Shown here in pieces: positions 16,180 through 24,045 of a DNA stretch of 64,000 nucleotides. Each line of letters opens with the position of its first letter. The stretch's first letter is position 1. A program made the translations under genes and the position numbers. Below the pieces are notes generated by a model, which worked only from the letters and a program-made list of their open reading frames with translations, did not search any database and had not been told where the DNA came from. This DNA is from Chroococcidiopsis sp. TS-821 (GTDB lineage Bacteria > Cyanobacteriota > Cyanobacteriia > Cyanobacteriales > Chroococcidiopsidaceae), in NCBI RefSeq assembly GCF_002939305.1, contig NZ_MVDI01000009.1:62001-126000 (forward strand). The letters run 5' to 3'.

Positions 16180-17724
16180 CTAATGTCGGGCGTTTTGACA
16201 GTAGAATGGATGGCAATGGCTGTGGTCTAGCCAACCATCGTAGAATTGTTTGACATAAGGAAAAATTGCTTGCGCTAGTACGCAACGACGTTCTTCTGCG
16301 GGAGTTAGAGGGACTTTGAGTGAGTTTGCTAATTCTTCTAGTGCTTCGGCTTTGTCGACTTTGGTGAATTTGCCTTCTTTGTAAATCACTTCTCCTGCAA
16401 CTATGACTGTCTCTACTCCTGAAGTACGGCTGCGGTGGAGTACGGCATCTAATATGGGAATTGCCTTATCTAGATAGGGATAGGCAATATGTTGCCAGTT
16501 CATGATGACGATATCTGCTGCTTTACCTGCTTCTATCGTGCCGATTTCATGTGCAAATCCGGTTGTTTTTGCCCCGTGTTCGGTTGCCATTTGAAAGACT
16601 TGTGGTGATGTTGGTACGAATTCATCCATTCCAGGAACGCGATGCAACTTTAAGACGAGGCGCATCTCTTGCAACATATCGCGATCGTCGTTGATTCCGG
16701 CTTCATCTAACCCCATACCTACGGTGACACCGCGTTTGACGTAATGATTTAGAGGCGCAATTCCACTTTGCAACCGCAGGTTAGAACTCGCGTTATGGCA
16801 AATCATTGTGCCTGATTCTGCTACCAAATCGATGTCGTCTTCGCTAAGCCAAACACCGTGTCCTAGCGTAAGATGCGATCCGAGAATGCCTAAATCGTGA
16901 AGATGACGAACGGCACTTTTACCAGTACGTTTTTGAGCATAAACTTTCTGGTATGGTGTTTCCAGTAAATGCATATGCATCCCGACGTCATACTTCAAAG
17001 AATAAGTTTGCAGTTTTTCTAAAGCTTCGTCTGAACACCAATGCAAGTTAGCTGGTGCAAGTTGAATGCGAATGCGTCCATCTGCGCTGCGGTTCCATTT
17101 TTGCCAGAGATGCTCGAAAAAGTCGAGGTAATCTTGTAGTGGTACTTCTTGCACTTTGAGAATTGCAGCCATTTCTGGGGCAATATGCGCAGGTAGCTTT
17201 TTGACAAATTCCTCATTGGCTTCGTAAACAAAGTGATTTTGATCGCGGACTGCAAAGCAGTAAGACGATCGCATCCCAATATCTTGATATGCTTGCAACA
17301 CTTGATCCGCAATTCCCAACCACGTTGATGCAGGACCTGGACGCCAACCATGAATGTGCTGTACCGTAGTGACTCCTGACTCGATCATCTCAAATGCAGA
17401 GTAGAGGGTATCGAGGTAAAGATCGACATTTCGCGCTGCCAGGCGACTTGCAAACCACAACTCTAAAGGGTAATCAGGCGAACCGAGTTGAAATGGTGTC
17501 AGTCCTACGTGATGATGACAGTTAATTAATCCAGGTAAAACAATATCTTCGGATGAACCAATGATTTGATTGGGTTGATATTTCTCGATGAGATCTGTGT
17601 ATTTTCCAACTTCAATAATTTTGCCATTCTGTTGAAAAATAGCGCCGTCTTCAATAATTTCAACATCAGTTCTACTCAGTGCTTTGCAAATTACATATTT
17701 GCCACGAATTAATGATGAGTCCAT
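16180..17724 (-). CDS. Amidohydrolase, ATZ/TRZ (SsnA, 8-oxoguanine/cytosine deaminase-like) family
   Basis: 514-residue metal-dependent hydrolase with the composite-domain plus TIM-barrel layout. Metal and catalytic ligands are visible: H-x-H in NCHHHVG near residue 69, HMHLLETP near residue 249 (the Glu is typical of deaminases), GHGVWL and the late Asp in GLDEAGINDDRD. The C-terminus GTIEAGKAADIVIMN closes the beta sandwich. Family members deaminate or dechlorinate purines, pyrimidines and s-triazines, and the exact ring cannot be told. It lies in a minus-strand group with the hydantoinase and amidase upstream and the ABC importer downstream, which fits ring catabolism. Confidence 0.85.
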   Translation of the reverse strand: MDSSLIRGKYVICKALSRTDVEIIEDGAIFQQNGKIIEVGKYTDLIEKYQPNQIIGSSEDIVLPGLINCHHHVGLTPFQLGSPDYPLELWFASRLAARNVDLYLDTLYSAFEMIESGVTTVQHIHGWRPGPASTWLGIADQVLQAYQDIGMRSSYCFAVRDQNHFVYEANEEFVKKLPAHIAPEMAAILKVQEVPLQDYLDFFEHLWQKWNRSADGRIRIQLAPANLHWCSDEALEKLQTYSLKYDVGMHMHLLETPYQKVYAQKRTGKSAVRHLHDLGILGSHLTLGHGVWLSEDDIDLVAESGTMICHNASSNLRLQSGIAPLNHYVKRGVTVGMGLDEAGINDDRDMLQEMRLVLKLHRVPGMDEFVPTSPQVFQMATEHGAKTTGFAHEIGTIEAGKAADIVIMNWQHIAYPYLDKAIPILDAVLHRSRTSGVETVIVAGEVIYKEGKFTKVDKAEALEELANSLKVPLTPAEERRCVLAQAIFPYVKQFYDGWLDHSHCHPFYCQNARH

Positions 17725-18047
17725 AAGACTTTTGTCAATTCAATTGTTGAAGTACGCTCAAGATTTGGCTAGTCTTGCTAAGAAGAAATTGAATGAACTC
17801 AAATCTTTTTGATTTCTTCTTTTGTTGTCAATATTAATTGCTTATTTTATAGAATTCCTCATAGTAGCTCGACGGCTGGCTTCAATCAGGGGTGTTGCGC
17901 TAGCGTTCTCAGACGCCTTACCTATAAGCTTTAGCCACGCCAAGCTAAGCTATTTTTTAGCCTAAAAGTCTTTTCATCAAAAAACTGTATCAGATAAAAC
18001 AAGTTATTAATTTGCAACAGTATTTTTTCGTTAGATAGGCATTTTTG
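17725..18047. other. AT-rich intergenic region
   Basis: 323 bp between the amidase stop and the amidohydrolase start. TGTTGCGCTAGCGTTCTCAG at 17891-17910 followed by ACGCC is a fragment of a dispersed repeat frequent in cyanobacteria. The remainder is AT-rich with no open frame of coding character. It may carry a secondary promoter for the downstream genes. Confidence 0.5.
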
Positions 18048-19451
18048 CTAAAGCCAACGATGGCGAAAGTTCAATCGCTCTTGGAGTAAATAGGCAAATT
18101 GAAGTAACTCAGCTTCTCCTCTTGGTTTGCCGATTAATTGCATTCCAATTGGTAAACCTGATGTCGTCCAACCGCAGGGAATTGACATCGCAGGTAAACC
18201 AGTTAATGAGATTGTGTAGGTAATTGTCAAGTAGTCAATAATATTACGCAGTGGAGTGCGATTGATTTCTAAAATCTCTGGTTGCGCGTGTAGAAATGGT
18301 GGAATACTAGCACTGACAGTTGCAAGAATATCGTATTTTTCAAAGAAGTTTAAGAAGTTAAGATACAGGCGATCGCGTTCGGCTTCTGCTTGTAAAAGAT
18401 CCGCTGCTAAAATTCCCTGACCGCGTTCAATATTCCAACGCACACTTTCTGAAAGTAAACTGGCATACTTTGCGTAATGATGCTTTTGTTTGTGTAACAA
18501 CGTTGCGGCGCGTAGTGTTTCAAAGGCAAATTGTGCCATCGAACAATCAGGATGTGTAGCATCTACCTGAGGACATAAACTTGCAACTTGGGCGATCGCC
18601 CGTTGAAAAACTGCCTCAACTTCAGCATCAATCGTAGCAATTCCTAAATTAGCACTGAAGCCAACTCGCACGCTTTTCGATAAGCGATCGCATATCTGCG
18701 GTGAAAAGTCTGGTATATGCCACTGACTACCTACCGATATTGGATCGCCCCAATCTTCACCGGCGATCGCCGCTAGCATCAATGCAGCATCTTCTACCGT
18801 ACGCGCCAATATTCCATCGGTATCTAGATAATCCCACAGCAACATCTTGCGACGACGCGGAATCCGCCCAGCCGAAGGACGCAATCCCACAATATTACAA
18901 AAGCTTGCCGGAGTTCGTACCGATCCACCCATATCAGTGCCTTGGGCTAAGTAACACATCCCCGTTGCGACAGCGACAGCTGCACCGCCACTCGATCCGC
19001 CCGATGTGTAATTGGGGTTGTAAGGGTTAGCCGTTGGTCCATACAGTGAATTCGTACAATGCGCGCCTAAACCAAATTCAGGCGTATTTGTTTTACCAAG
19101 TAAGATACCGCCACAAGAACGCGATCGCGCAACGCACAGTTCATCGTGTTGGGGAACATAATCTTGATAAATGACTGAACCAAACGTTGTGCGCACTCCC
19201 GCAGTTGGTGTCAAGTCTTTTGCTGTAAAAGGAACACCATGCAAAATTCCAAGAGTTTGCCCTTGTTCAATCGCAGCATCAGCTTGCTTTGCTTCTGTTT
19301 GGGCGCGATCGCGGCAAGTTGTAATCATTGCTTTAAGGCGATCGTTGTGTTGTTCAATTTGTTCAAAACACGCAGCAACTGCCTCAACAACTCGAATCTG
19401 CTTACTTTGAATTGCTTGCACAAGTTCTGTCGCCGTTAACCGATGAATCAT
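18048..19451 (-). CDS. Amidase-signature hydrolase (GatA/AtzE-like)
   Basis: 467-residue amidase with the Ser-cisSer-Lys triad: Lys in HGVPFTAKDL (about residue 78), the Ser-rich loop YTSGGSSGGAAVAVATG (about 149-165) and the nucleophile Ser in GTDMGGSVRTPASF (about 177). The C-terminus GLPIGMQLIGKP is also typical. No GatB or GatC is adjacent, so it is unlikely to be the tRNA amidotransferase subunit. Placement just downstream of a dihydropyrimidinase/hydantoinase suggests it opens the N-carbamoyl or amide product, the role played by unrelated N-carbamoylases elsewhere. That step is inferred. Confidence 0.85.
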   Translation of the reverse strand: MIHRLTATELVQAIQSKQIRVVEAVAACFEQIEQHNDRLKAMITTCRDRAQTEAKQADAAIEQGQTLGILHGVPFTAKDLTPTAGVRTTFGSVIYQDYVPQHDELCVARSRSCGGILLGKTNTPEFGLGAHCTNSLYGPTANPYNPNYTSGGSSGGAAVAVATGMCYLAQGTDMGGSVRTPASFCNIVGLRPSAGRIPRRRKMLLWDYLDTDGILARTVEDAALMLAAIAGEDWGDPISVGSQWHIPDFSPQICDRLSKSVRVGFSANLGIATIDAEVEAVFQRAIAQVASLCPQVDATHPDCSMAQFAFETLRAATLLHKQKHHYAKYASLLSESVRWNIERGQGILAADLLQAEAERDRLYLNFLNFFEKYDILATVSASIPPFLHAQPEILEINRTPLRNIIDYLTITYTISLTGLPAMSIPCGWTTSGLPIGMQLIGKPRGEAELLQFAYLLQERLNFRHRWL

Positions 19452-19481
19452 ATAATTCGTACTTCGTAATTATTATTCTCC

Positions 19482-19569
19482 TCTGCGTCCTCTGCCCCTC
19501 TGCCCCTCTGCGTCCTCTGCGCCCTCTGCCCCTCTGCGTCCTCTGCCCCTCTGCCCCTCTGCCTCTCTG
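19482..19569. repeat. CCTCTGCCCC/CCTCTGCGTC minisatellite
   Basis: About ten tandem 8-9-bp units fill the spacer between the hydantoinase stop (19570) and the amidase start (19451). Same family and orientation as the array at 14781-14865. AATTCGTACTTCGTAATTATTATT just left of it is also shared with 14767-14781, so a longer composite element was copied. Confidence 0.85.
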
Positions 19570-20985
19570 CTAAACTTTAGGACGGGCGAAACTGGATAAA
19601 CCACACGGTAAAAACTTACCACGCCCTTTTTGCACCATGACTTCCCCTTGCTGATATACAATCTCACCCCGCGATATTGTCACTTCAGGATAACCTTGCA
19701 GTGACATACCTTCGTAAGGGGTATAGTCTACGTTGTGGTGCAGCATCTCATTTGCGATTGTGACTTGTCGCTGCGTATCCCAAATAACAAGATCGGCATC
19801 CGAACCAATTGCGATCGTGCCTTTTTGCGGATACAACCCGTAGAGTTTGGCGGGATTCGTTGCAGTGAGGGCAACAAAAGTATTTAAATCAATCCGTCCT
19901 TGATTTACACCTTCCGAAAATAGTAACGGTAATCGAGTTTCAATGCCAGGAATACCATTAGGAACGTATTGAAACGAACCGTGCGTACCGCAAATTTGTT
20001 TACCTTGCGGATCGGCATAACGAAATGGTGCGTGATCTGAGGAAATGACTTGAAAGACACCATTGCACAATCCATTCCAAATCACCTGCTGATTTGCTTT
20101 GTCGCGTGGTGGGGGGCTACAAATGCACTTCGCGCCCTCAAAGCCAGGTCGATCTAAATCAGCTTCGGTTAAAAATAAGTATTGCGGGCAAGTTTCTGCA
20201 TAGATGCGTAATCCGCGATTTTGCGCCCATTGAATTTGCTCGACAGCTTCTGCACCAGAAACATGAACAATTAAAATGGGTACGTCTACAAGTTCGGCTA
20301 AGGCGATCGCCCGATGTGTTGCTTCGCGTTCGACAACCTGCGGACGGGCTGTAGCATGATAGCGTGGAGAGGTTTTACCGAGTTGTGCTAATCGCTGTAC
20401 CATCCAAGCGATGCAATCGCTGTTTTCGGCGTGAACCATCACAAACGCACCTTCTTGACGCGCTACAGCTAAGACATCAAGTAAAGCGCGATCGCTCAAT
20501 TTCAGATCGTCATAAGTCATGTAGACTTTGAATGACGTATAACCCTTCCCAATAAGTTCAGGAAGTTCTTCATCTAAAACTTGTGGTGTAGGATCGGTGA
20601 CAATCAAGTGAAACGCGTAATCAATGACTGCTTTGTCAGTGGCACGTTGATGATAATCCTCTACTGCTTTTAAAAGAGAATTTCCTTTCATTTGACACGC
20701 AAAGGGAATCACCGTCGTCGTACCACCACACAAGGCTGAGAGAGTACCAGTGTAAAAATCATCCGCCATCACCGATCCGTCATTCATCGGTTGATCCATA
20801 TGACAGTGCGCGTCAACACCACCAGGTAAAACGAGTTTATCGGTAGCATCAATTTCTTGCGTTCCCTTGGGAAGTTCCGCTGCAAGTGCGACAATTTGTC
20901 CTTGACGAATGCCAATATCGCAATTCATCACATCCGCTGCTGTTGCTACTTTGCCATTACGAATGACTAAATCAAATTCTGTCAT
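19570..20985 (-). CDS. hydA: Dihydropyrimidinase / D-hydantoinase
   Basis: 471-residue cyclic amidohydrolase that opens dihydropyrimidine or 5-substituted hydantoin rings to N-carbamoyl amino acids. The binuclear zinc site is readable: H-x-H in DAHCHMDQP (about residue 60), the carbamylated Lys in GYTSFKVYMTYD (about 150), His in MVHAEN and in LIVHVSG, and Asp in SSDHAPF (about 316). The length matches the family. It begins five bases after the stop of the racemase-fold gene, with AGGGG just before the ATG, so the two are translationally linked. The presence of a racemase-fold gene fits hydantoin rather than pure pyrimidine use. Confidence 0.92.
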   Translation of the reverse strand: MTEFDLVIRNGKVATAADVMNCDIGIRQGQIVALAAELPKGTQEIDATDKLVLPGGVDAHCHMDQPMNDGSVMADDFYTGTLSALCGGTTTVIPFACQMKGNSLLKAVEDYHQRATDKAVIDYAFHLIVTDPTPQVLDEELPELIGKGYTSFKVYMTYDDLKLSDRALLDVLAVARQEGAFVMVHAENSDCIAWMVQRLAQLGKTSPRYHATARPQVVEREATHRAIALAELVDVPILIVHVSGAEAVEQIQWAQNRGLRIYAETCPQYLFLTEADLDRPGFEGAKCICSPPPRDKANQQVIWNGLCNGVFQVISSDHAPFRYADPQGKQICGTHGSFQYVPNGIPGIETRLPLLFSEGVNQGRIDLNTFVALTATNPAKLYGLYPQKGTIAIGSDADLVIWDTQRQVTIANEMLHHNVDYTPYEGMSLQGYPEVTISRGEIVYQQGEVMVQKGRGKFLPCGLSSFARPKV

Positions 20986-20990
20986 ATCCC

Positions 20991-21725
20991 CTACTTACCA
21001 ATTGAGTGCGAGAATAAACTACCCCATCCCTCAACGCGGCTAGCATCAACGCCAGCAATACAAAGCGATTTCCAAACGGCTACTGCAACAGTGTCGTAGA
21101 TTGGAATCCCAAGTTCTTGTTCTAATTCAGCTACTAATGGTGCAGCCCGCAAATTAGTACAAAAAGTCAAAATAGCTTGTGGTTGTTGTGCCGCTACAGT
21201 GCGAATCATTGAAGTTAGCTTATCTGCGGTAACTTCCGAAAAATCAAAGTTAACTGATAAATTGAGGTGTTGTTCAGCAATACAATGAAACCCTGCTTCG
21301 GCAAAGTTGACGATAATTCGTTCTTGGACATCAGTAAGATATGGCGTAACAAGTCCAAACTTGGTGATGTGGCGCGATCGCAAAATTTCTAGAAGTGCTA
21401 ACACCGAAGTTGTTGCCGGAATTTTTGTCGTTTCTCTAATCTGCTGACACAGTTGTATATCAGCCTCAAATCCTAACCATCCTGCGGATGTGCCATTCCA
21501 GGCGATCGCATCCACTTTAGCATCAGCTAAAAGTTGCGCAGCATCAACCAGTGGCGTGTTGTCAAACTGCTGTAACGCTTGCTCTTGCAACGATATCTCT
21601 GTCACGCGAAACCGCCCAAAATGTGCTGAAACTTCAGGCAAGCTACTCACCATTGCACTCGTTATTGGTTCGAGAACAGTGTTAGAAGAAGGAGTAAGCA
21701 TTCCTAACAGAATTCGCTTAGCCAT
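20991..21725 (-). CDS. Asp/Glu/hydantoin racemase superfamily protein (maleate isomerase/AMDase-like)
   Basis: 244 residues, cofactor-independent racemase fold. The N-terminus LLGMLTPSSNTVLEP is typical of the maleate isomerase and arylmalonate decarboxylase branch. The second active-site Cys is present in LTFCTNLRAAP (about residue 178). The first is not: the equivalent position in AWNGTSAG (about residue 76) appears to be Gly, as in arylmalonate decarboxylase. It heads the minus-strand operon, five bases upstream of the hydantoinase, and would be expected to isomerise or decarboxylate a substrate of that pathway. Hydantoin racemase is the contextual guess, though the lost Cys argues against a classical two-base racemase. 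Confidence 0.72.
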   Translation of the reverse strand: MAKRILLGMLTPSSNTVLEPITSAMVSSLPEVSAHFGRFRVTEISLQEQALQQFDNTPLVDAAQLLADAKVDAIAWNGTSAGWLGFEADIQLCQQIRETTKIPATTSVLALLEILRSRHITKFGLVTPYLTDVQERIIVNFAEAGFHCIAEQHLNLSVNFDFSEVTADKLTSMIRTVAAQQPQAILTFCTNLRAAPLVAELEQELGIPIYDTVAVAVWKSLCIAGVDASRVEGWGSLFSHSIGK

Positions 21726-21802
21726 GCATGACTCGCATAAATCGAAAACAGTACACTGATGCGATGCTCAAAAGTGTAAATAAGTGGGTAAAAATAAATC
21801 TC

Positions 21803-21920
21803 ACTTAAGGGCTGGTAGTTGGTAACTGGTAATTGGTAAATATCTTTTTTCTCATTACCGACTACCCATTACTCAACAAATGTCAAGTGTAATGTTTAAT
21901 TATGCCCGCCTACTTACTAC
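21803..21920. repeat. Left copy of a ~118-bp direct repeat flanking the gntR-fusion gene
   Basis: Begins ACTTAAGGGCTGGTAG and contains GGTAACTGGTAATTGGTAA, then CATTACCGACTACCCATTAC, which can pair as a hairpin, then TAATGTTTAATTATGC and CCGCCTACTTA. It matches 23141-23258 along nearly its whole length, with scattered mismatches. It lies in the racemase-gntR divergent spacer. Confidence 0.75.
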
Positions 21921-21967
21921 GAAAATAACCTGATTTTTTTGCACAACAATACATGAAATTATCGAAT

Positions 21968-21982
21968 TACTGTATACAAAAA
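21968..21982. promoter_or_regulatory. Candidate GntR-type operator (TACTGTATACAAAAA), copy A
   Basis: TACTGTATACAAAAA contains the 8-bp palindrome TGTATACA, which fits the T-N-GT-N-AC-N-A shape of FadR/FCD-type GntR operators. An identical 15-mer lies at 33272-33286 in the other divergent promoter region of the accessory block. Here it sits between the racemase gene (start 21725) and the gntR-fusion gene (start 22173). Binding is inferred. Confidence 0.55.
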
Positions 21983-22065
21983 TAATGATAGAAACTGTAT
22001 TCCAAACTACATTTAATCAATTCATAATTATTTACTCCTCCTAGCAAACCGCATAAAGTTCAAAG

Positions 22066-22083
22066 TCCCCTAAAATTAGGGGA
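22066..22083. repeat. Inverted repeat TCCCCTAAAATTAGGGGA
   Basis: An 18-bp palindrome-like sequence (TCCCCTAA/TTAGGGGA arms with AA/TT centre) followed by TTTAGGGGGC. This CCCCTAAAATTAGGGG element is a common dispersed intergenic sequence in cyanobacteria. It is 90 bp upstream of the gntR-fusion start and could also act in its leader. Confidence 0.6.
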
Positions 22084-22172
22084 TTTAGGGGGCGAGAAGC
22101 TTTGTGTAAATACAGTAGACATCATGGACGTTAAATTAAAAGAAGGCTATCCGCTACACAGGAGATGTAAGA

Positions 22173-23138
22173 TTGACTTCGCAATTGCCACAACGTAGTA
22201 AGCCGCTATACGAACAAACGTATTTAGCCTTGCGTTCAGCAATTTTATCAGGTGAAATTTCTGTAGATGAGCGACTCATCGAAAGTCAACTTGCACAACG
22301 TTTTCAAGTAAGTAGAACTCCAGTACGCGAAGCAATTCGCCGCTTGCAGCAAGAAAACTTACTAGCGTCGGATGGTGATGGGGCACTATACATTACTAAG
22401 CTTTCGTTACACGATGCCATTAAACTCTACGATTGCCGAATTGCGCTAGAACAGCTAAGTGTTGTAGGAGCCTGTGAAAACGCTACCACCGAACAGTTAA
22501 AAGCAATTGAGCAAACACTTGTCCAAGCTGAAAGTTTAGCACAGCAAGGACACAAGCAATTGCAAGACAAACTACTCGATCTGAATTTTGACTTTCATCG
22601 TTTAATTGCCCAAAGTTCAGATAATCCTTGGTTAGTACCGCTATTGGATCGTCTATCAAATCATACTCGACTGCTCAGAACTCAAACATTACAAACTGAA
22701 CCCGACATTACAAACATCCACAGCGAACATCGACAAGTGTATGAAGCGATCGCCCATCGCGATGCACCAGCCGCCGTAAAATACATCACGCATCATCTCA
22801 CAGCAAGCCAGCAGCGAATTATAGAAATATTCGAGCGATCGCATTTAACAACGTCGTCAGCAGAAACGATTCCTCAACAAGAAGCGCTACAATGCCCTCG
22901 GTGCTTATCTTTTGAGGTAAGCCGCAACGGACGGCGCATGGGTAAACAAGGTTATATTTGTAAACAGTGTAGACGGCAGTTTCTTGCTACCTATGAATCA
23001 TCGCGCTACTCAGCAGAAATTCAACAGAAGTGCATAACCTTACACAACAACGGCATGGGATTTCGCGACATTGAGCGAATCACAGGTGTGAATCATAATA
23101 CAATTATTCGCTGGGTAAAATCTGCTCAAGACAAATAA
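22173..23138 (+). CDS. GntR/FCD regulator fused to an IS1 InsA-like zinc ribbon and HTH
   Basis: 321 residues in one open frame. Residues 8-75 are a GntR winged helix (PLYEQTYLALRSAILSG, then VSRTPVREAIRRLQ). Residues about 80-215 are the helical FCD ligand domain (LYDCRIALEQ, DLNFDFHRLIAQ, NIHSEHRQVYEAI). The last 80 residues are not GntR: Cys241, Cys244, Cys263 and Cys266 form a CX2C-X18-CX2C ribbon with NGRRMGKQGYICKQC, and an HTH follows (GMGFRDIERITGVNHNTIIRW), the arrangement of the IS1 InsA N-terminal region. The start is TTG with GGAG eight bases upstream; no in-frame ATG precedes it. It is divergent from the racemase-hydantoinase operon and is the obvious regulator of it. Confidence 0.88.
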   Translation: MTSQLPQRSKPLYEQTYLALRSAILSGEISVDERLIESQLAQRFQVSRTPVREAIRRLQQENLLASDGDGALYITKLSLHDAIKLYDCRIALEQLSVVGACENATTEQLKAIEQTLVQAESLAQQGHKQLQDKLLDLNFDFHRLIAQSSDNPWLVPLLDRLSNHTRLLRTQTLQTEPDITNIHSEHRQVYEAIAHRDAPAAVKYITHHLTASQQRIIEIFERSHLTTSSAETIPQQEALQCPRCLSFEVSRNGRRMGKQGYICKQCRRQFLATYESSRYSAEIQQKCITLHNNGMGFRDIERITGVNHNTIIRWVKSAQDK

Positions 23139-23140
23139 AT

Positions 23141-23258
23141 ACTTAAGGGTTGGTAACTGGTCATTGGTAATTGGTAAGAATATCTATTTTCCATTACCGA
23201 TTACCCATTACCCGACAATTATTGTATGTGATATTTAACTATGCACACCCACTTTAGA
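23141..23258. repeat. Right copy of a ~118-bp direct repeat flanking the gntR-fusion gene
   Basis: Begins ACTTAAGGGTTGGTAAC three bases after the gntR stop and contains ATTGGTAATTGGTAAG, CATTACCGATTACCCATTAC and ATATTTAACTATGCACACCC. It aligns to 21803-21920 in the same orientation, so the two copies bracket the regulator gene exactly at its 3' end. Confidence 0.75.
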
Positions 23259-23338
23259 CAGTAATCCAGAATTTGCTGTTTCTGGGTTACAGTGGCGCAC
23301 GTTAAGATCTGAGCAGTTCGTCTTCAGAGAGGGTCGTT

Positions 23339-24043
23339 ATGGTACAGTACAACCCGTTACAATTCCTTCCCACCGAGGAAGAACTGCCTGAAACTGACCA
23401 TAAGCCTGTGGATAGTCAACTCCAAGTTCTGATTGCTTCCCTGCTAGATGATATTCTATCCTGGGTCTTCCGTCACCGCACAGACTGGTTTTGGGGTATA
23501 AACATGGGTGTCTACTATGACCTGCAAAAGCCGCCCATTGTCCCAGATGGCTTTTTATGCTTAGGAGTTGAGCGGCTGGTAAAGCAAGGCGGTAGGTTAA
23601 GTTATGTAGTTTGGCAAGAGGGTAAAATTCCCGTTTTCGTCCTAGAGTATGTGTCTAAAACTTACGGCGGAGAGTACGACACGAAGAAAGATGATTATGC
23701 AAATCTTGGCGTGACCTACTACGCAGTTTACAACCCAGAGTATTACATTCGTCACAATCATAGTCCCTTTGAGGTGTATCGTTTAGTGCATGGGACGTAT
23801 GTACTGCAATCGGGCGAACCATTTTGGATGCCGGAAATTGGTTTAGGGATTGGTAGAGCGCAGGGAACATACCGGGGGTGGAATCGCGAGTGGTTGTACT
23901 GGTATGATTCAGAGGGAAACCGATTGCCCTCACCAGATGAAAGGGCAGAACAAGCTTATCAGCAGCTAGAACAGGAGCGACGCAAGACAGAGGAACTGAT
24001 TGCCAGATTAAAAGAACGGGGAATCGATCCAGATACCCTTTAG
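23339..24043 (+). CDS. Uma2-family (DUF820) PD-(D/E)XK nuclease-like protein
   Basis: 234 residues. Residues about 40-180 carry the Uma2 core: PPIVPDGFLCLGVE (the catalytic Asp strand), VFVLEYVSKTYGGEYDTKKDDYANLGVTYYAVYNP with the E-x-K-like pair, and the GLGIGRAQGTYRGW segment. The C-terminus is a charged coiled coil (YQQLEQERRKTEELIARLKERGID) usual in the cyanobacterial branch. These genes are present in tens of copies in many cyanobacteria and their biological role is not settled. It converges on the second amidase gene, with the stop codons only a few bases apart. Confidence 0.88.
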   Translation: MVQYNPLQFLPTEEELPETDHKPVDSQLQVLIASLLDDILSWVFRHRTDWFWGINMGVYYDLQKPPIVPDGFLCLGVERLVKQGGRLSYVVWQEGKIPVFVLEYVSKTYGGEYDTKKDDYANLGVTYYAVYNPEYYIRHNHSPFEVYRLVHGTYVLQSGEPFWMPEIGLGIGRAQGTYRGWNREWLYWYDSEGNRLPSPDERAEQAYQQLEQERRKTEELIARLKERGIDPDTL

Positions 24044-24045
24044 AA

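Noticed and set aside
22893-23138. A possible IS1-type insertion sequence at the end of the gntR gene
   Set aside because: Only the InsA-like ribbon and HTH are present, in frame with GntR. There is no InsB-like DDE transposase, and I saw no terminal inverted repeats typical of IS1.
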